Below are positions 19,835 to 28,359 of a DNA stretch of 64,000 bases, one piece after another (position 1 is the first letter of the stretch; each line of letters starts with the position of its first letter). The translations under genes and the position numbers were made by a program. The stretch comes from Flavobacteriia bacterium. GTDB taxonomy: Bacteria > Bacteroidota > Bacteroidia > Flavobacteriales_D > Crocinitomicaceae. The stretch spans positions 173,974-237,973 of the forward strand of contig JACPDW010000006.1 in the NCBI GenBank assembly GCA_016183815.1, in the 5' to 3' direction. The notes under the pieces are model-generated. The model was given only the letters and a program-made list of their open reading frames with translations, ran no database searches and had not been told where the DNA came from.

Positions 19835-21358
19835 ATGCCATTTAATTCAATCTTTGCTTGGATAATAAAAAAACGTATCCATCAAATTGATTTGTTCAGA
19901 AAGTATCCAATTGATGTTCAAAACGAACTCCTTTTTTCGTTATTAAATGTTTCAAAAGACACTGAATTTGGAGCAAAACACCATTTTAGTGAAATAAAAT
20001 CTTATTCGAAATACAAAGAATCAGTTGAATTAAGCAATTATGAAACATTAAAATCAAGTATTGAAAGAATCATCAACGGAGAACAAAATATTTTATGGCC
20101 AACGGAAACCAAATGGTTTGCAAAATCTTCTGGAACTACTTCTGATAAAAGTAAGTACATCCCAGTTACTAAAGAATCTTTGTTTGAATGTCATTATAAA
20201 GGTGGAAAAGATTTACTAGCACTTTATTATGAGAACAATCCTAATAGTAAACTTTTTAATGGAAAACACTTAATCGTAGGTGGTTCTGCTCAAATTAATC
20301 CTGTGGGTTTAGATTCTTATCTTGGAGACCTTTCAGCAATCATTGTTAAAAATTTACCATGGTGGGCTGAATTAAAAAGAACACCATCTAAAGAAATCGC
20401 TTTGATGTCTGATTGGGAAGAAAAAATTCTTAAAATGGCTCAAGAAACCATTCATGAAGATGTTTATACAATTGCAGGTGTACCAAGTTGGACTTATGTT
20501 TTATTGCAAAAAATATTGGAAATTAGTGGTAAAAAAACTATTAAAGAAGTATGGCCTAATTTAGAAGTTTTTCTTCACGGTGGAGTTAGCTTTGAACCTT
20601 ATAAAAAGTTGTTTGATGATTTAATGGTTGAAAATAATATAAATTATATAGAAACATACAATGCTTCTGAAGGATTTTTCGGTATTCAAGATCAGTTAAA
20701 TTCGAATGAATTATTACTTATGTTAGATTATGGAATTTTTTATGAATTTATTCCAATGTCAGATTTCCATGGTATTGAAAGTAATAACGTGATTAATCTT
20801 TCTGAAGTGGAAGAAAATAAAAATTATGCCTTAGTTATCTCAACAAACGGTGGTTTATGGAGGTATATTATAGGAGATACAATACGTTTTACCTCTTTAA
20901 AACCATTTCGATTTGTCATAACTGGTCGTACTAAAAGTTTCATTAATGTATTTGGCGAAGAAATCATTGTTGAAAACGCAGAAAAAGCAATCACATCTGC
21001 TTGTTTAAAACATCATTGTAGTATAAAGGATTTCACTGTTGCTCCGGTTTTTTTAGAAAAAGACAAACAAGGATACCATCAATGGCTAATTGAGTTTATT
21101 ATAGAGCCAGAAAACTTGGAAGATTTTAGAAATACTTTAGATGTTGAATTAAGAAATATCAACTCTGATTATGACGCTAAAAGAAGTAAAGATATTTTAC
21201 TTAAAAAACTCACCATTAACTCATTAAAACCTGGTGTTTTTAACCAATGGCTTAAAATAAATGATAAGTTAGGAGGACAAAATAAAATTCCAAGACTATG
21301 CAATGATCGTAAATTGCTTGATGAAATTCTAAAATTGAATGTCAATGAAAACCATTAA
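19835..21358 (+). CDS. GH3 (auxin-responsive) superfamily acyl-adenylating enzyme
   Basis: A 507-residue member of the GH3 branch of adenylate-forming enzymes. The family signature is the ATP-binding KSSGTTSDKSKYIPVT; later parts include FLHGGVSFEPY, YNASEGFFGIQ and WRYIIGDTIRFTS, which match the GH3 core order. Plant members conjugate amino acids to acyl acids such as auxin or jasmonate; bacterial ones are common in Bacteroidota and their substrates are mostly unknown. The following beta-propeller-like gene begins inside its last codons, so the two are coupled. Confidence 0.88.
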   Translation: MPFNSIFAWIIKKRIHQIDLFRKYPIDVQNELLFSLLNVSKDTEFGAKHHFSEIKSYSKYKESVELSNYETLKSSIERIINGEQNILWPTETKWFAKSSGTTSDKSKYIPVTKESLFECHYKGGKDLLALYYENNPNSKLFNGKHLIVGGSAQINPVGLDSYLGDLSAIIVKNLPWWAELKRTPSKEIALMSDWEEKILKMAQETIHEDVYTIAGVPSWTYVLLQKILEISGKKTIKEVWPNLEVFLHGGVSFEPYKKLFDDLMVENNINYIETYNASEGFFGIQDQLNSNELLLMLDYGIFYEFIPMSDFHGIESNNVINLSEVEENKNYALVISTNGGLWRYIIGDTIRFTSLKPFRFVITGRTKSFINVFGEEIIVENAEKAITSACLKHHCSIKDFTVAPVFLEKDKQGYHQWLIEFIIEPENLEDFRNTLDVELRNINSDYDAKRSKDILLKKLTINSLKPGVFNQWLKINDKLGGQNKIPRLCNDRKLLDEILKLNVNENH

Positions 21359-22160
21359 TATACTTCTTCTATTTTTAATAGGAATGTTTAAAATGGTTTA
21401 TTCTCAAGACAGTTTATACTTTGTTTTTGAAAAGAAAATTCCCTTACCTGAAAATTCTATTTGGGAAATTGACTATTTAAATAATTTTTATTTTGGCACA
21501 AAACAAAAAATTGAAAAAATTGATTATAATGGAAATACTCTTTTTTCTCAAAGCATTAAATCCACTGGAAAAATCAGTGAAATGGATGTGAAAAACCCCT
21601 TTAAAATTCATCTATTTTCAGAAGAGCAACAAAGTATAACATTTTTAGACAACACGTTAAGCGTTCAAAGTCAAATAAATTTAAACGATTTTCAAGTAAA
21701 TTATATTACTCATATTTCTTCCTCTAATCAAGTAGATAAATGTTGGATTTTTGATCAACAAGACAGTCAATTTAAACTTTTAAGTAATTACAAAAATAGA
21801 GACATTAGTTTAAAAAACCTTTCTGCTTTGCTTTCAATTAAAAATGTGTACAGTATTTCTGAGATTCAAAATCATTTGTTTATAGCTGATTCTTTAACCG
21901 GAATATTTGAATTTGATTTATACGGCTCTTTAGTTCAACATTTTGAAATTCAAAAAACAAATTGCTTTGATATTTATAATAATAATTTAATTATTCTTCA
22001 TAATGATAAAATCTCTATATATTCACTTAACTCAACAGATAAAAATCTTAAAAAATCTTTTGATTTACCAAAAAAGAAAATTGTAAAATTTAAAATTCAA
22101 GATAATAATATATTTTTTGAATCTGAGAATTTTATTTATGTCTATAAACTTATTTGGTAA
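21345..22160 (+). CDS. Exported beta-propeller-like hypothetical protein
   Basis: About 271 residues with signal peptide MKTINILLLFLIGMFKMVYSQ. The body contains repeated short strands with aromatic and hydrophobic residues (IWEIDYLNNFYFGTKQKIEKI, then later FEFDLYGSLVQHFEIQ, IYNNNLIILHNDKISIYSLN), suggestive of a beta-propeller. A conserved flavobacterial family of unknown function. The start overlaps the end of the GH3-type gene by 14 bp; an ATG two codons earlier (21339) is equally possible. Probably periplasmic. Confidence 0.75.
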   Translation: MKTINILLLFLIGMFKMVYSQDSLYFVFEKKIPLPENSIWEIDYLNNFYFGTKQKIEKIDYNGNTLFSQSIKSTGKISEMDVKNPFKIHLFSEEQQSITFLDNTLSVQSQINLNDFQVNYITHISSSNQVDKCWIFDQQDSQFKLLSNYKNRDISLKNLSALLSIKNVYSISEIQNHLFIADSLTGIFEFDLYGSLVQHFEIQKTNCFDIYNNNLIILHNDKISIYSLNSTDKNLKKSFDLPKKKIVKFKIQDNNIFFESENFIYVYKLIW

Positions 22161-22303
22161 ATGAAATAATTGAAATTATTCTATATCTATCTAAAATATT
22201 TTCAATACATTATATAAATATATTGCAATTTTTTGTTGAAAATTTTTTGTTGATAATTAAATGTTAGTAATTTTTGTTTAATTTAGGGCAAAAAAAAAAT
22301 ATT

Positions 22304-22918
22304 ATGCATATTGCAATTGCAGGAAACATTGGAGCTGGTAAAACAACATTAACACAAATGTTGGCAAAACATTATTCTTGGGACACTCATTTTGAAGATG
22401 TCGAAACAAATCCTTATCTTAATGATTTTTATGACGATATGCAAAGATGGTCGTTTAATTTGCAAGTTTATTATTTAAATAACCGATTTACTCAGATTCA
22501 AGAGATAAAAAGCAATAAAAGAATGGTTATTCAAGACCGTACAATATATGAAGATGCTTTTATTTTCGCACCAAATTTACATTCAATGGGCTTGATGACA
22601 ACACGCGATTTTGAAAATTATTTTTCGTTATTTAATTTAATCGAATCTTTTATATCAGCACCTGATTTACTTATTTATTTACGTGCTAGTGTGCCCACTT
22701 TAGTTAATCATATTCAACAAAGAGGTCGTGATTACGAAGAAAGTATTCGTTTAGATTATTTAAAAAGATTAAATGAACGATATGAGTCTTGGATTTCCAC
22801 TTATGATAAAGGAAAATTGCTTATAATTGATATTGACAATAATCGTTTTATTGAGGATAAAGAAGATTTTGGAAAAATAATTACTTTCATTGATGGTGAA
22901 ATAAATGGATTGTTTTAA
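22304..22918 (+). CDS. Deoxynucleoside kinase
   Basis: About 204 residues. P-loop GNIGAGKTTLTQML at the N-terminus, the ERS/DRT-type catalytic motif VIQDRTIYEDA, and the lid RGRDYEESIRLDYLKRLNERY, all characteristic of the deoxyadenosine/deoxyguanosine kinase family that phosphorylates deoxynucleosides for salvage in the cytoplasm. The start at the ATG of MHIAIAGNIGAG is chosen; the frame extends 10 codons upstream to a TTG that has no support. Normal family length. Stands alone with its own upstream region of about 140 bp. Confidence 0.92.
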   Translation: MHIAIAGNIGAGKTTLTQMLAKHYSWDTHFEDVETNPYLNDFYDDMQRWSFNLQVYYLNNRFTQIQEIKSNKRMVIQDRTIYEDAFIFAPNLHSMGLMTTRDFENYFSLFNLIESFISAPDLLIYLRASVPTLVNHIQQRGRDYEESIRLDYLKRLNERYESWISTYDKGKLLIIDIDNNRFIEDKEDFGKIITFIDGEINGLF

Positions 22919-22959
22919 ACCTTTTTATTTTTTTAATGTCTAATTTTTAAAGACATATC

Positions 22960-24516
22960 ATGAAAAGTATTCTGTTTTTATTTTTATTAATAATTCATTC
23001 TCTATTAGTTAGTCAAATTCAAGTAGGTGAATTTTGGGGTGATGAAATATTGGTGCCTAAATCTAACTTAAATACAAAAAAACAAAGAGGTGTTTTATAC
23101 AATAATATCGTTGCTACAAGTGAAGGACGGATAATTATATCAACAACTGAATTAAATTCCAATGGTTTACCAGCTGGACAATTTTTTTCTTACTCAGATG
23201 ATGGGGGGAATAATTGGAGTGAACCAATTTCCATACAAACCCCGAATTTGGTAACAGGCGGTGCATCAGTTAAATTAGCAATTGATAAAGAAGATACAAT
23301 TTATACACTATGGTCTGGAATTGTTCCTTCTGCCCTATTTATAAGTATTTACGATAAAAATCTAAATTTGATTAAAGACAGTATTCGAGTTGCTAATCAA
23401 CAATTACATGGAAAGTTTGCTTCACACTTTACTATTGACAATAAAAATAGGATTCATGTAATGTGGCACGAAGGAAACACCGATTCTCCTTTTACTTGTG
23501 AAGCGTTTTATACTAGATCTTTAGATGGAGGATTGACTTGGGAAACAGTACAAACATTAAGTAATCAAGACGGTCACCATTCCGCATTTCCTCACGCAGA
23601 ATTTGATGTAGCTGGTGATACTTTAATAATTCCCTGGAGAGATTCTGTCTATACTAATAATTTACAATGGGATATTAAGGGTGTTTTAAGTACAAATGGT
23701 GGAGCATCATGGGGTCAACCATTTAATTTAGAATCTACTGAACATAAAGATTGGGATCCCGATTTAATAATAACACCAAATGGTAGAATTCATCTATTTT
23801 ACCATATATATGAAGCGAATAATCAATTCAACGCAAAAGTAAGGTATAAATTTTCCGATAATCTTGGATCAACATGGATGTTTCCTTCCTTTCCATCAAA
23901 CGGTCAACTTTCAGAAGGTGAATTTAGGTCTCAATTGGTTGAAGCATGTAGATATGATAATTCAAATAATGTTTTATGGATCAGTTGGAAAGACGAAAGA
24001 GATTTTAACTTTAGTACTGGTGATGCTCAAGCAGATGTTGTAGTTTCTTACTCATTAAACAATGGTTTAAATTGGTCAACACCTGAATTTGTTAGCAATA
24101 GATCTGATTCCACTGTAGCTTTTAAAGCTGGAACTGTTTTGACTAACGGAGAATACATTTTGAATTATGAAGTTATATCTCCTGGTAATATACAATCCGA
24201 TAGTACTTTTTTAAGAGTTTTTACTAGAAAAAGGAGTAATCCAATTTTAAATATCGACGATAATAAATTGTATCAAAACGACATTTTGATTTTTCCAAAC
24301 CATTTTCAAAATCAATTGTTTATTCAAACTTCACTTAAAAATATAGAGATTAAACTTATTAATAATAAAGGTAAAGAAATAAATAATATGACTTTAAATT
24401 CAAATCAAGGCACTTATTCAATTGACGGAAATTTATTTGAAAATGGATTGTATTTTTTACAAATTATCGATTCATTTACAGGCAATACTTATCAATACAA
24501 AATAATAAAACTCTAA
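22960..24516 (+). CDS. Secreted sialidase-like (Asp-box) protein with type IX secretion C-terminal domain
   Basis: A 518-residue exported protein. Signal peptide (ending near VSQIQ), then a six-bladed-propeller body with five Asp-box/BNR-type motifs: YSDDGGNNWSEP, SLDGGLTWETV, STNGGASWGQP, SDNLGSTWMFP and SLNNGLNWSTP. The last 85 residues form a T9SS type A sorting domain (ILIFPNHFQNQLFI ... GLYFLQIIDSFTG ... YQYKIIKL), which directs secretion and surface attachment. It may be a glycosidase or a non-enzymatic binding protein; the usual sialidase Arg triad cannot be confirmed by eye. An inverted repeat ATGTCT/AGACAT at 22936-22956 precedes the start. Confidence 0.85.
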   Translation: MKSILFLFLLIIHSLLVSQIQVGEFWGDEILVPKSNLNTKKQRGVLYNNIVATSEGRIIISTTELNSNGLPAGQFFSYSDDGGNNWSEPISIQTPNLVTGGASVKLAIDKEDTIYTLWSGIVPSALFISIYDKNLNLIKDSIRVANQQLHGKFASHFTIDNKNRIHVMWHEGNTDSPFTCEAFYTRSLDGGLTWETVQTLSNQDGHHSAFPHAEFDVAGDTLIIPWRDSVYTNNLQWDIKGVLSTNGGASWGQPFNLESTEHKDWDPDLIITPNGRIHLFYHIYEANNQFNAKVRYKFSDNLGSTWMFPSFPSNGQLSEGEFRSQLVEACRYDNSNNVLWISWKDERDFNFSTGDAQADVVVSYSLNNGLNWSTPEFVSNRSDSTVAFKAGTVLTNGEYILNYEVISPGNIQSDSTFLRVFTRKRSNPILNIDDNKLYQNDILIFPNHFQNQLFIQTSLKNIEIKLINNKGKEINNMTLNSNQGTYSIDGNLFENGLYFLQIIDSFTGNTYQYKIIKL

Positions 24517-24519
24517 AAC

Positions 24520-26145
24520 TTGACCAACTTTAATTATCAAATTCAAACCATTCATCGTTCAAAAACAGGACTTTTTTCTGATGTTTCAAATAAAATTTCT
24601 TATCAGCAAGAAGAATATTTCGATTTTTTTTCTTACCCATTTAATATTGAAAATATTGAAAAACAAATTAAAATAAAAAAATCAAGTTTTAGGAACAGAT
24701 CGATATTACTCTCTGTTCTTTCAAAAAAATATGAAAACATTTCAACTACTGAAAAAGTCAAAAATAATATTTTATCATTAGAATCAGAAAATACCTTTAC
24801 CATTTGTACTGGTCATCAATTGTGTTTATTGACTGGACCACTTTATTTTGTAATAAAAATTTTACATACGATTCAATTGTGTGAAGTTGCAAAAAAACAT
24901 TATCCACAGTATAATTTTGTTCCCATTTATTGGATGGCAAGTGAAGATCATGATTTTGATGAAATTAGTTTTTTACATTTGTTTAAAGAAAAAATAATTT
25001 GGGAAAAGGAAGTTAAAAATAGACCAATTTCTCACCTTGATAATGATGGAATAAATGAAGTTATTGAAAAATGTGAAAAGCTTTTTAGCACAATAGAAGG
25101 AACTTTTTTTAATGACTTAAAACATTTATTTTCAAGTACAAATTATTCAAATTCGTTTTTTGAATTTATAAATGTGCTTTTTTCAAATTACGGATTAGTT
25201 ATTTTAGATGCGAACGATAAAGAATTAAAAAAATCAGCTTTACCTCTTTTTGAAAAAGAAATTTCTTTATCATTTTCTAATCAATGTGTGAAATCTCAAA
25301 ACGAAGAATTGAAAAAAAAATCTTTTTCAACACCAGTTCATTCGAGAGAAATTAATTTATTTTTTATTGAAAATGGAATTCGATATAGAATTGATAAAAT
25401 AGCTAAAAATGAATATGTATTGTTGAATGGTAAAGAAATTTATCAGAAATTTTCTAAAGAAGAATTGCTAAATGAAATAAAGTTAAATCCCGAAAAAATT
25501 TCTCCAAATGTTGTTTTAAGACCTGTTTATCAAGAATGTATATTACCAAACTTGCTTTATATTGGTGGTAGTAATGAGATTCAATATTGGTTACAACTGA
25601 AAAAAGTTTTCGAAGAAATACAAATTCCTTACCCTTTACTTCAAATTAGAAATTCAATTTTAATTATTGACAAAAATACTAGAAAAAAAATTGAAAAAGT
25701 TGGTCTAGAAATTAATGATATTTTTGAAAAAAAAGAGAATTTAATCCAAAATATTATCCTAAAAAATAGTTCAACAAAATTGGATTTTACAACTATCAGA
25801 AAAGATTTAAACAATCTTAAAAATAGCATATCAGATACCATTGAGCATTATGATGCTGGTTTAAATTCATTTAAAGAAAGTGAAATTCATAAGATAGAAA
25901 AAATAGTTGAAAACATTGAACAACTATTGTTTAAAAAAGAAAAAAGTAAACATGAAAATCAAATTCAACAAATTTTAGACATTAAAAATCGTCTTTTTCC
26001 AGAGAATTCATTACAAGAAAGATTTTATAATATACTTCATTTCTGCCCAAATGCTGATGTACATTCATTTCTAAAATTTTTATATTCAGAAGTAATTAAT
26101 GTTTTAGAAAACGATTTGATTTTATGTATTTCAAAAGATGAATAA
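24520..26145 (+). CDS. bshC: Bacillithiol biosynthesis cysteine-adding enzyme BshC
   Basis: A 541-residue BshC, which adds cysteine to GlcN-malate in the last step of bacillithiol synthesis. Matching family pattern: FTICTGHQLCLLTGPLYFVIK, then PIYWMASEDHDFDEI, RPVYQECILPNLLYIGG and a long coiled-coil segment at about residues 390-490. The start is TTG at 24520, three bases after the stop of the sialidase-like gene; the sequence MTNFNYQIQTIHRSKTG fits the usual N-terminus. With bshA in the same window, the cell probably makes bacillithiol. Confidence 0.92.
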   Translation: MTNFNYQIQTIHRSKTGLFSDVSNKISYQQEEYFDFFSYPFNIENIEKQIKIKKSSFRNRSILLSVLSKKYENISTTEKVKNNILSLESENTFTICTGHQLCLLTGPLYFVIKILHTIQLCEVAKKHYPQYNFVPIYWMASEDHDFDEISFLHLFKEKIIWEKEVKNRPISHLDNDGINEVIEKCEKLFSTIEGTFFNDLKHLFSSTNYSNSFFEFINVLFSNYGLVILDANDKELKKSALPLFEKEISLSFSNQCVKSQNEELKKKSFSTPVHSREINLFFIENGIRYRIDKIAKNEYVLLNGKEIYQKFSKEELLNEIKLNPEKISPNVVLRPVYQECILPNLLYIGGSNEIQYWLQLKKVFEEIQIPYPLLQIRNSILIIDKNTRKKIEKVGLEINDIFEKKENLIQNIILKNSSTKLDFTTIRKDLNNLKNSISDTIEHYDAGLNSFKESEIHKIEKIVENIEQLLFKKEKSKHENQIQQILDIKNRLFPENSLQERFYNILHFCPNADVHSFLKFLYSEVINVLENDLILCISKDE

Positions 26146-26173
26146 ATTTTCATAAACTATATATAAGTTTTTG

Positions 26174-27328
26174 ATGAAAAATAATAAAGTTTTAATGATT
26201 GTAGGTAATTATTTTTTACCTGACAATAGGGTATTACGTGCAGCAAATGCTTTAAAGGATTTGAATTTTCAAGTAAAAATTATAGCATTTCATCGTAATC
26301 CATTATTGTCGAATGAATTTATTAACGAAATAGAAATTATTCGTTTTAAAAAGAAAAATATCAATTTTATTCCAAAACAATTTTCCAATTACATTTATCG
26401 ATTAAGATTTAAGTCTTTTGTAAAAAAAATGCTCTTAAAAGATAAGCCAAAAATTTGTTACTGTCATGATGTCGATACACTTTTTATGGGACAATTTGGA
26501 AAATTAAAATTAGATTGTAAGGTCATTTATGACAACCATGAATATTTTCAAGATTTAAACTATTTGCACCGTTATCCAATATTAATCAGAAAAAAAATTG
26601 CATGTTATGAGCGAAAAATGTTAAAAAATTTTGTTGATAATTTTATAGTCGTTTCAGAAGGAATTGCTAAATTGTATAAACCCTTGTACAACAAAAAAAT
26701 ACACATTATTAGAAACATACCAGATTTCAGTGAAAATACAAACGACAAAATAAATCCCGATTTACTTCAATTTCTTCAAGAACAGCAGACGAAAAACAAA
26801 AAAGTCTTGATCTATTTAGGAACAAACACTCAAAAAGGAAGGGGTTTTGATTTTATCTCTAAGATTTTTCCACATTTATCAACTCAATTTTCCTTGTTGA
26901 TTTGTGGTTGTACAAACTCAGAGGAAAAGAGTTATCTGCTATCTAAGTTTAATAATTACAATGAGAGTGTTTATGTGGAATTTAAACAAGGTTTTTCACA
27001 GTTGAAACAAATTGCTCCTTATTTATTTGCTGGTTTATCGTTGATTGAACCGATTTATTTGTCATATATTCATAGTTTGCCAAACAAATTATTTGAGTAT
27101 ATTCATTTACGAATCCCGATAATTGCATCTGAGAATCCTGATCAAAAGGCTTTAGTAGAAAAATATCATTTGGGAATTTGTATTCCTTTTGAAGAAGATA
27201 CTGCAATTAAAAGAATTATTTCTATGAAAAAAGAGGACTATTCGCTTCAAATACCTGTAGATTTAACATGGGAAAAGGAAAAAGAAAAATTTAAATTGTT
27301 GTCTTGTATTGAAGAAAGTTCATATTAA
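26174..27328 (+). CDS. Glycosyltransferase (GT-B fold, family 4-like)
   Basis: About 384 residues. N-terminal domain opens with MIVGNYFLPDNRVLRAANAL, a common start for family-4-like transferases, and contains CYCHDVDTLFMG and VIYDNHEYFQDL. The C-terminal nucleotide-sugar domain has LIYLGTNTQKGRGFDFI and SLPNKLFEYIHLRIPIIAS, where the Glu of LFEYI binds the donor ribose. Acceptor and product are unknown; likely surface glycan synthesis. ATG at 26174 is preferred over the TTG codon before it. It is convergent with rpsT. Confidence 0.82.
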   Translation: MKNNKVLMIVGNYFLPDNRVLRAANALKDLNFQVKIIAFHRNPLLSNEFINEIEIIRFKKKNINFIPKQFSNYIYRLRFKSFVKKMLLKDKPKICYCHDVDTLFMGQFGKLKLDCKVIYDNHEYFQDLNYLHRYPILIRKKIACYERKMLKNFVDNFIVVSEGIAKLYKPLYNKKIHIIRNIPDFSENTNDKINPDLLQFLQEQQTKNKKVLIYLGTNTQKGRGFDFISKIFPHLSTQFSLLICGCTNSEEKSYLLSKFNNYNESVYVEFKQGFSQLKQIAPYLFAGLSLIEPIYLSYIHSLPNKLFEYIHLRIPIIASENPDQKALVEKYHLGICIPFEEDTAIKRIISMKKEDYSLQIPVDLTWEKEKEKFKLLSCIEESSY

Positions 27329-27426
27329 GCTAAAATAAATGATTTTATTTTTATAGAAAAAGCCCTTAATGATATTTCAGTTGGTTTGTTTTTGGAATTT
27401 TATCTTAAAAAAATGCCGATACAAAA

Positions 27427-27454
27427 TAAAAATAGACCAATTAAATCGGTCTAT
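27427..27454 (-). terminator. Rho-independent terminator of rpsT
   Basis: Stem ATAGACC / GGTCTAT (27432-27438 with 27448-27454), nine-base loop. On the minus strand the stem is followed by a T-rich run (TTTTTATTTTG). It lies about 85 bp beyond the rpsT stop codon; the plus strand has no T run, so it serves the minus strand. Confidence 0.7.
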
Positions 27455-27537
27455 ATTAAATTAGGTATTTCCTAAAAATAATTAAAAAGCGAAAAAAAAT
27501 TTATTTTCTCTTGAAAAATAATTATTAAAGAGTAGGA

Positions 27538-27789
27538 TTATAAAGAATTCACTTTCAGAGTTAAACCTGATTTTAAGTTCCCTGCTTTATTTTTGTGAAT
27601 AACATGTTTTTTTGCCAATTTATCCAACATTGAGACAACAGTTGGCAACAAAGAAGTCGCTTCATTTTTGTCTGTTAATGAACGAAGTTTTCTAACTGCA
27701 TTTCTAACTGTTTTGTGTTGATACTTGTTAATCAAATGTTTACTTTCATTTGATCTTATTCTTTTTAATGCTGACTTATGATTCGCCAT
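27538..27789 (-). CDS. rpsT: 30S ribosomal protein S20
   Basis: An 83-residue basic helical protein that binds 16S rRNA early in small-subunit assembly. [17 protein letters not shown] is a typical S20 N-terminus and [17 protein letters not shown] the C-terminal half. It begins 33 bp after the nearer tRNA-Glu gene, with no terminator between, so it may be the last cistron of a tRNA-tRNA-rpsT transcript. Confidence 0.97.
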   Translation of the reverse strand: MANHKSALKRIRSNESKHLINKYQHKTVRNAVRKLRSLTDKNEATSLLPTVVSMLDKLAKKHVIHKNKAGNLKSGLTLKVNSL

Positions 27790-27822
27790 TTTGTTTGTTA
27801 TTTAGTTTTTAATTTAATTCTG

Positions 27823-27894
27823 CAGCCCATAGGAGAATCGAACTCCTGTTTCCAGGATGAAAACCTGGCGTCCTAACCACTAGACGAATGGGCC
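27823..27894 (-). tRNA. tRNA-Glu (anticodon TTC)
   Basis: A 72-base cloverleaf on the minus strand. Acceptor stem GGCCCAT with ATGGGCT, discriminator G73, anticodon stem CCAGG/CCTGG enclosing the loop TTTTCAT, so the anticodon is TTC (Glu). T arm AGGAGTTCGATTCTCCT. CCA is not encoded. The first pair is G1-U72. Identical to the copy 22 bp upstream. Confidence 0.96.
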
Positions 27895-27916
27895 AATTAT
27901 TTCATAAAAATATTGG

Positions 27917-27988
27917 CAGCCCATAGGAGAATCGAACTCCTGTTTCCAGGATGAAAACCTGGCGTCCTAACCACTAGACGAATGGGCC
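27917..27988 (-). tRNA. tRNA-Glu (anticodon TTC), second identical copy
   Basis: Same 72 bases as the downstream copy. It is the first gene after the promoter at 28041-28072. The two copies are 22 bp apart and cotranscribed by position. Confidence 0.96.
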
Positions 27989-28359
27989 AAATTGCTTTTA
28001 TTTCAAGGAAAAAATCTCAAATTTCTCCAATTTGAGGGTGCAAATATAATATTTTTTCATTTAATCACCAAATATTAATCAATGTATTTTTTTCAATAAT
28101 TTCTAATTACAATATAATGACATCAATTTATGCCTTATTCTTTAATGACTACTGATAAAATGAATATGATTCAAATCCGAAATTATCAGGATAAAGTGCG
28201 TTTTAACAATAACATTTTCAAGAGAGTTATTTAAAAAAGAGGAAACCTTTTTAAGGACATTACATAAATTTTAATTTTTTTATAAAATTTATTAGTTAGT
28301 ACATTTAAGGTTTATTAAATTTTTCGATAATTTAGATAAAAAAAACTTTCATCAAAAAA
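27989..28359. other. Intergenic region between tRNA-Glu pair and PaaK-like gene
   Basis: About 370 bp without a credible gene. It holds the tRNA promoter (28041-28072) and a hairpin in the tRNA leader (CTCAAAT/ATTTGAG, 28016-28036). The rest (28075-28359) is very AT-rich, and I see no conserved structure in it. Confidence 0.6.
28041..28072 (-). promoter_or_regulatory. Promoter of the tRNA-Glu / rpsT unit
   Basis: On the minus strand TTTG (28069-28072), 20-base spacer, TATATTTG (28041-28048). This fits the Bacteroidota housekeeping pattern TTTG-N17-23-TAnnTTTG. Transcription would start about 45 bases before the first tRNA. Confidence 0.62.

Noticed and set aside
22936..22956. Inverted repeat ATGTCT/AGACAT before the sialidase-like gene
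   Set aside because: Six-base arms in very AT-rich DNA; could be an operator but chance is not excluded and no second site was seen.
27823..27988. Direct repeat that could be taken for a CRISPR unit
   Set aside because: The repeated units are two intact tRNA-Glu genes, only two copies, with cloverleaf structure.
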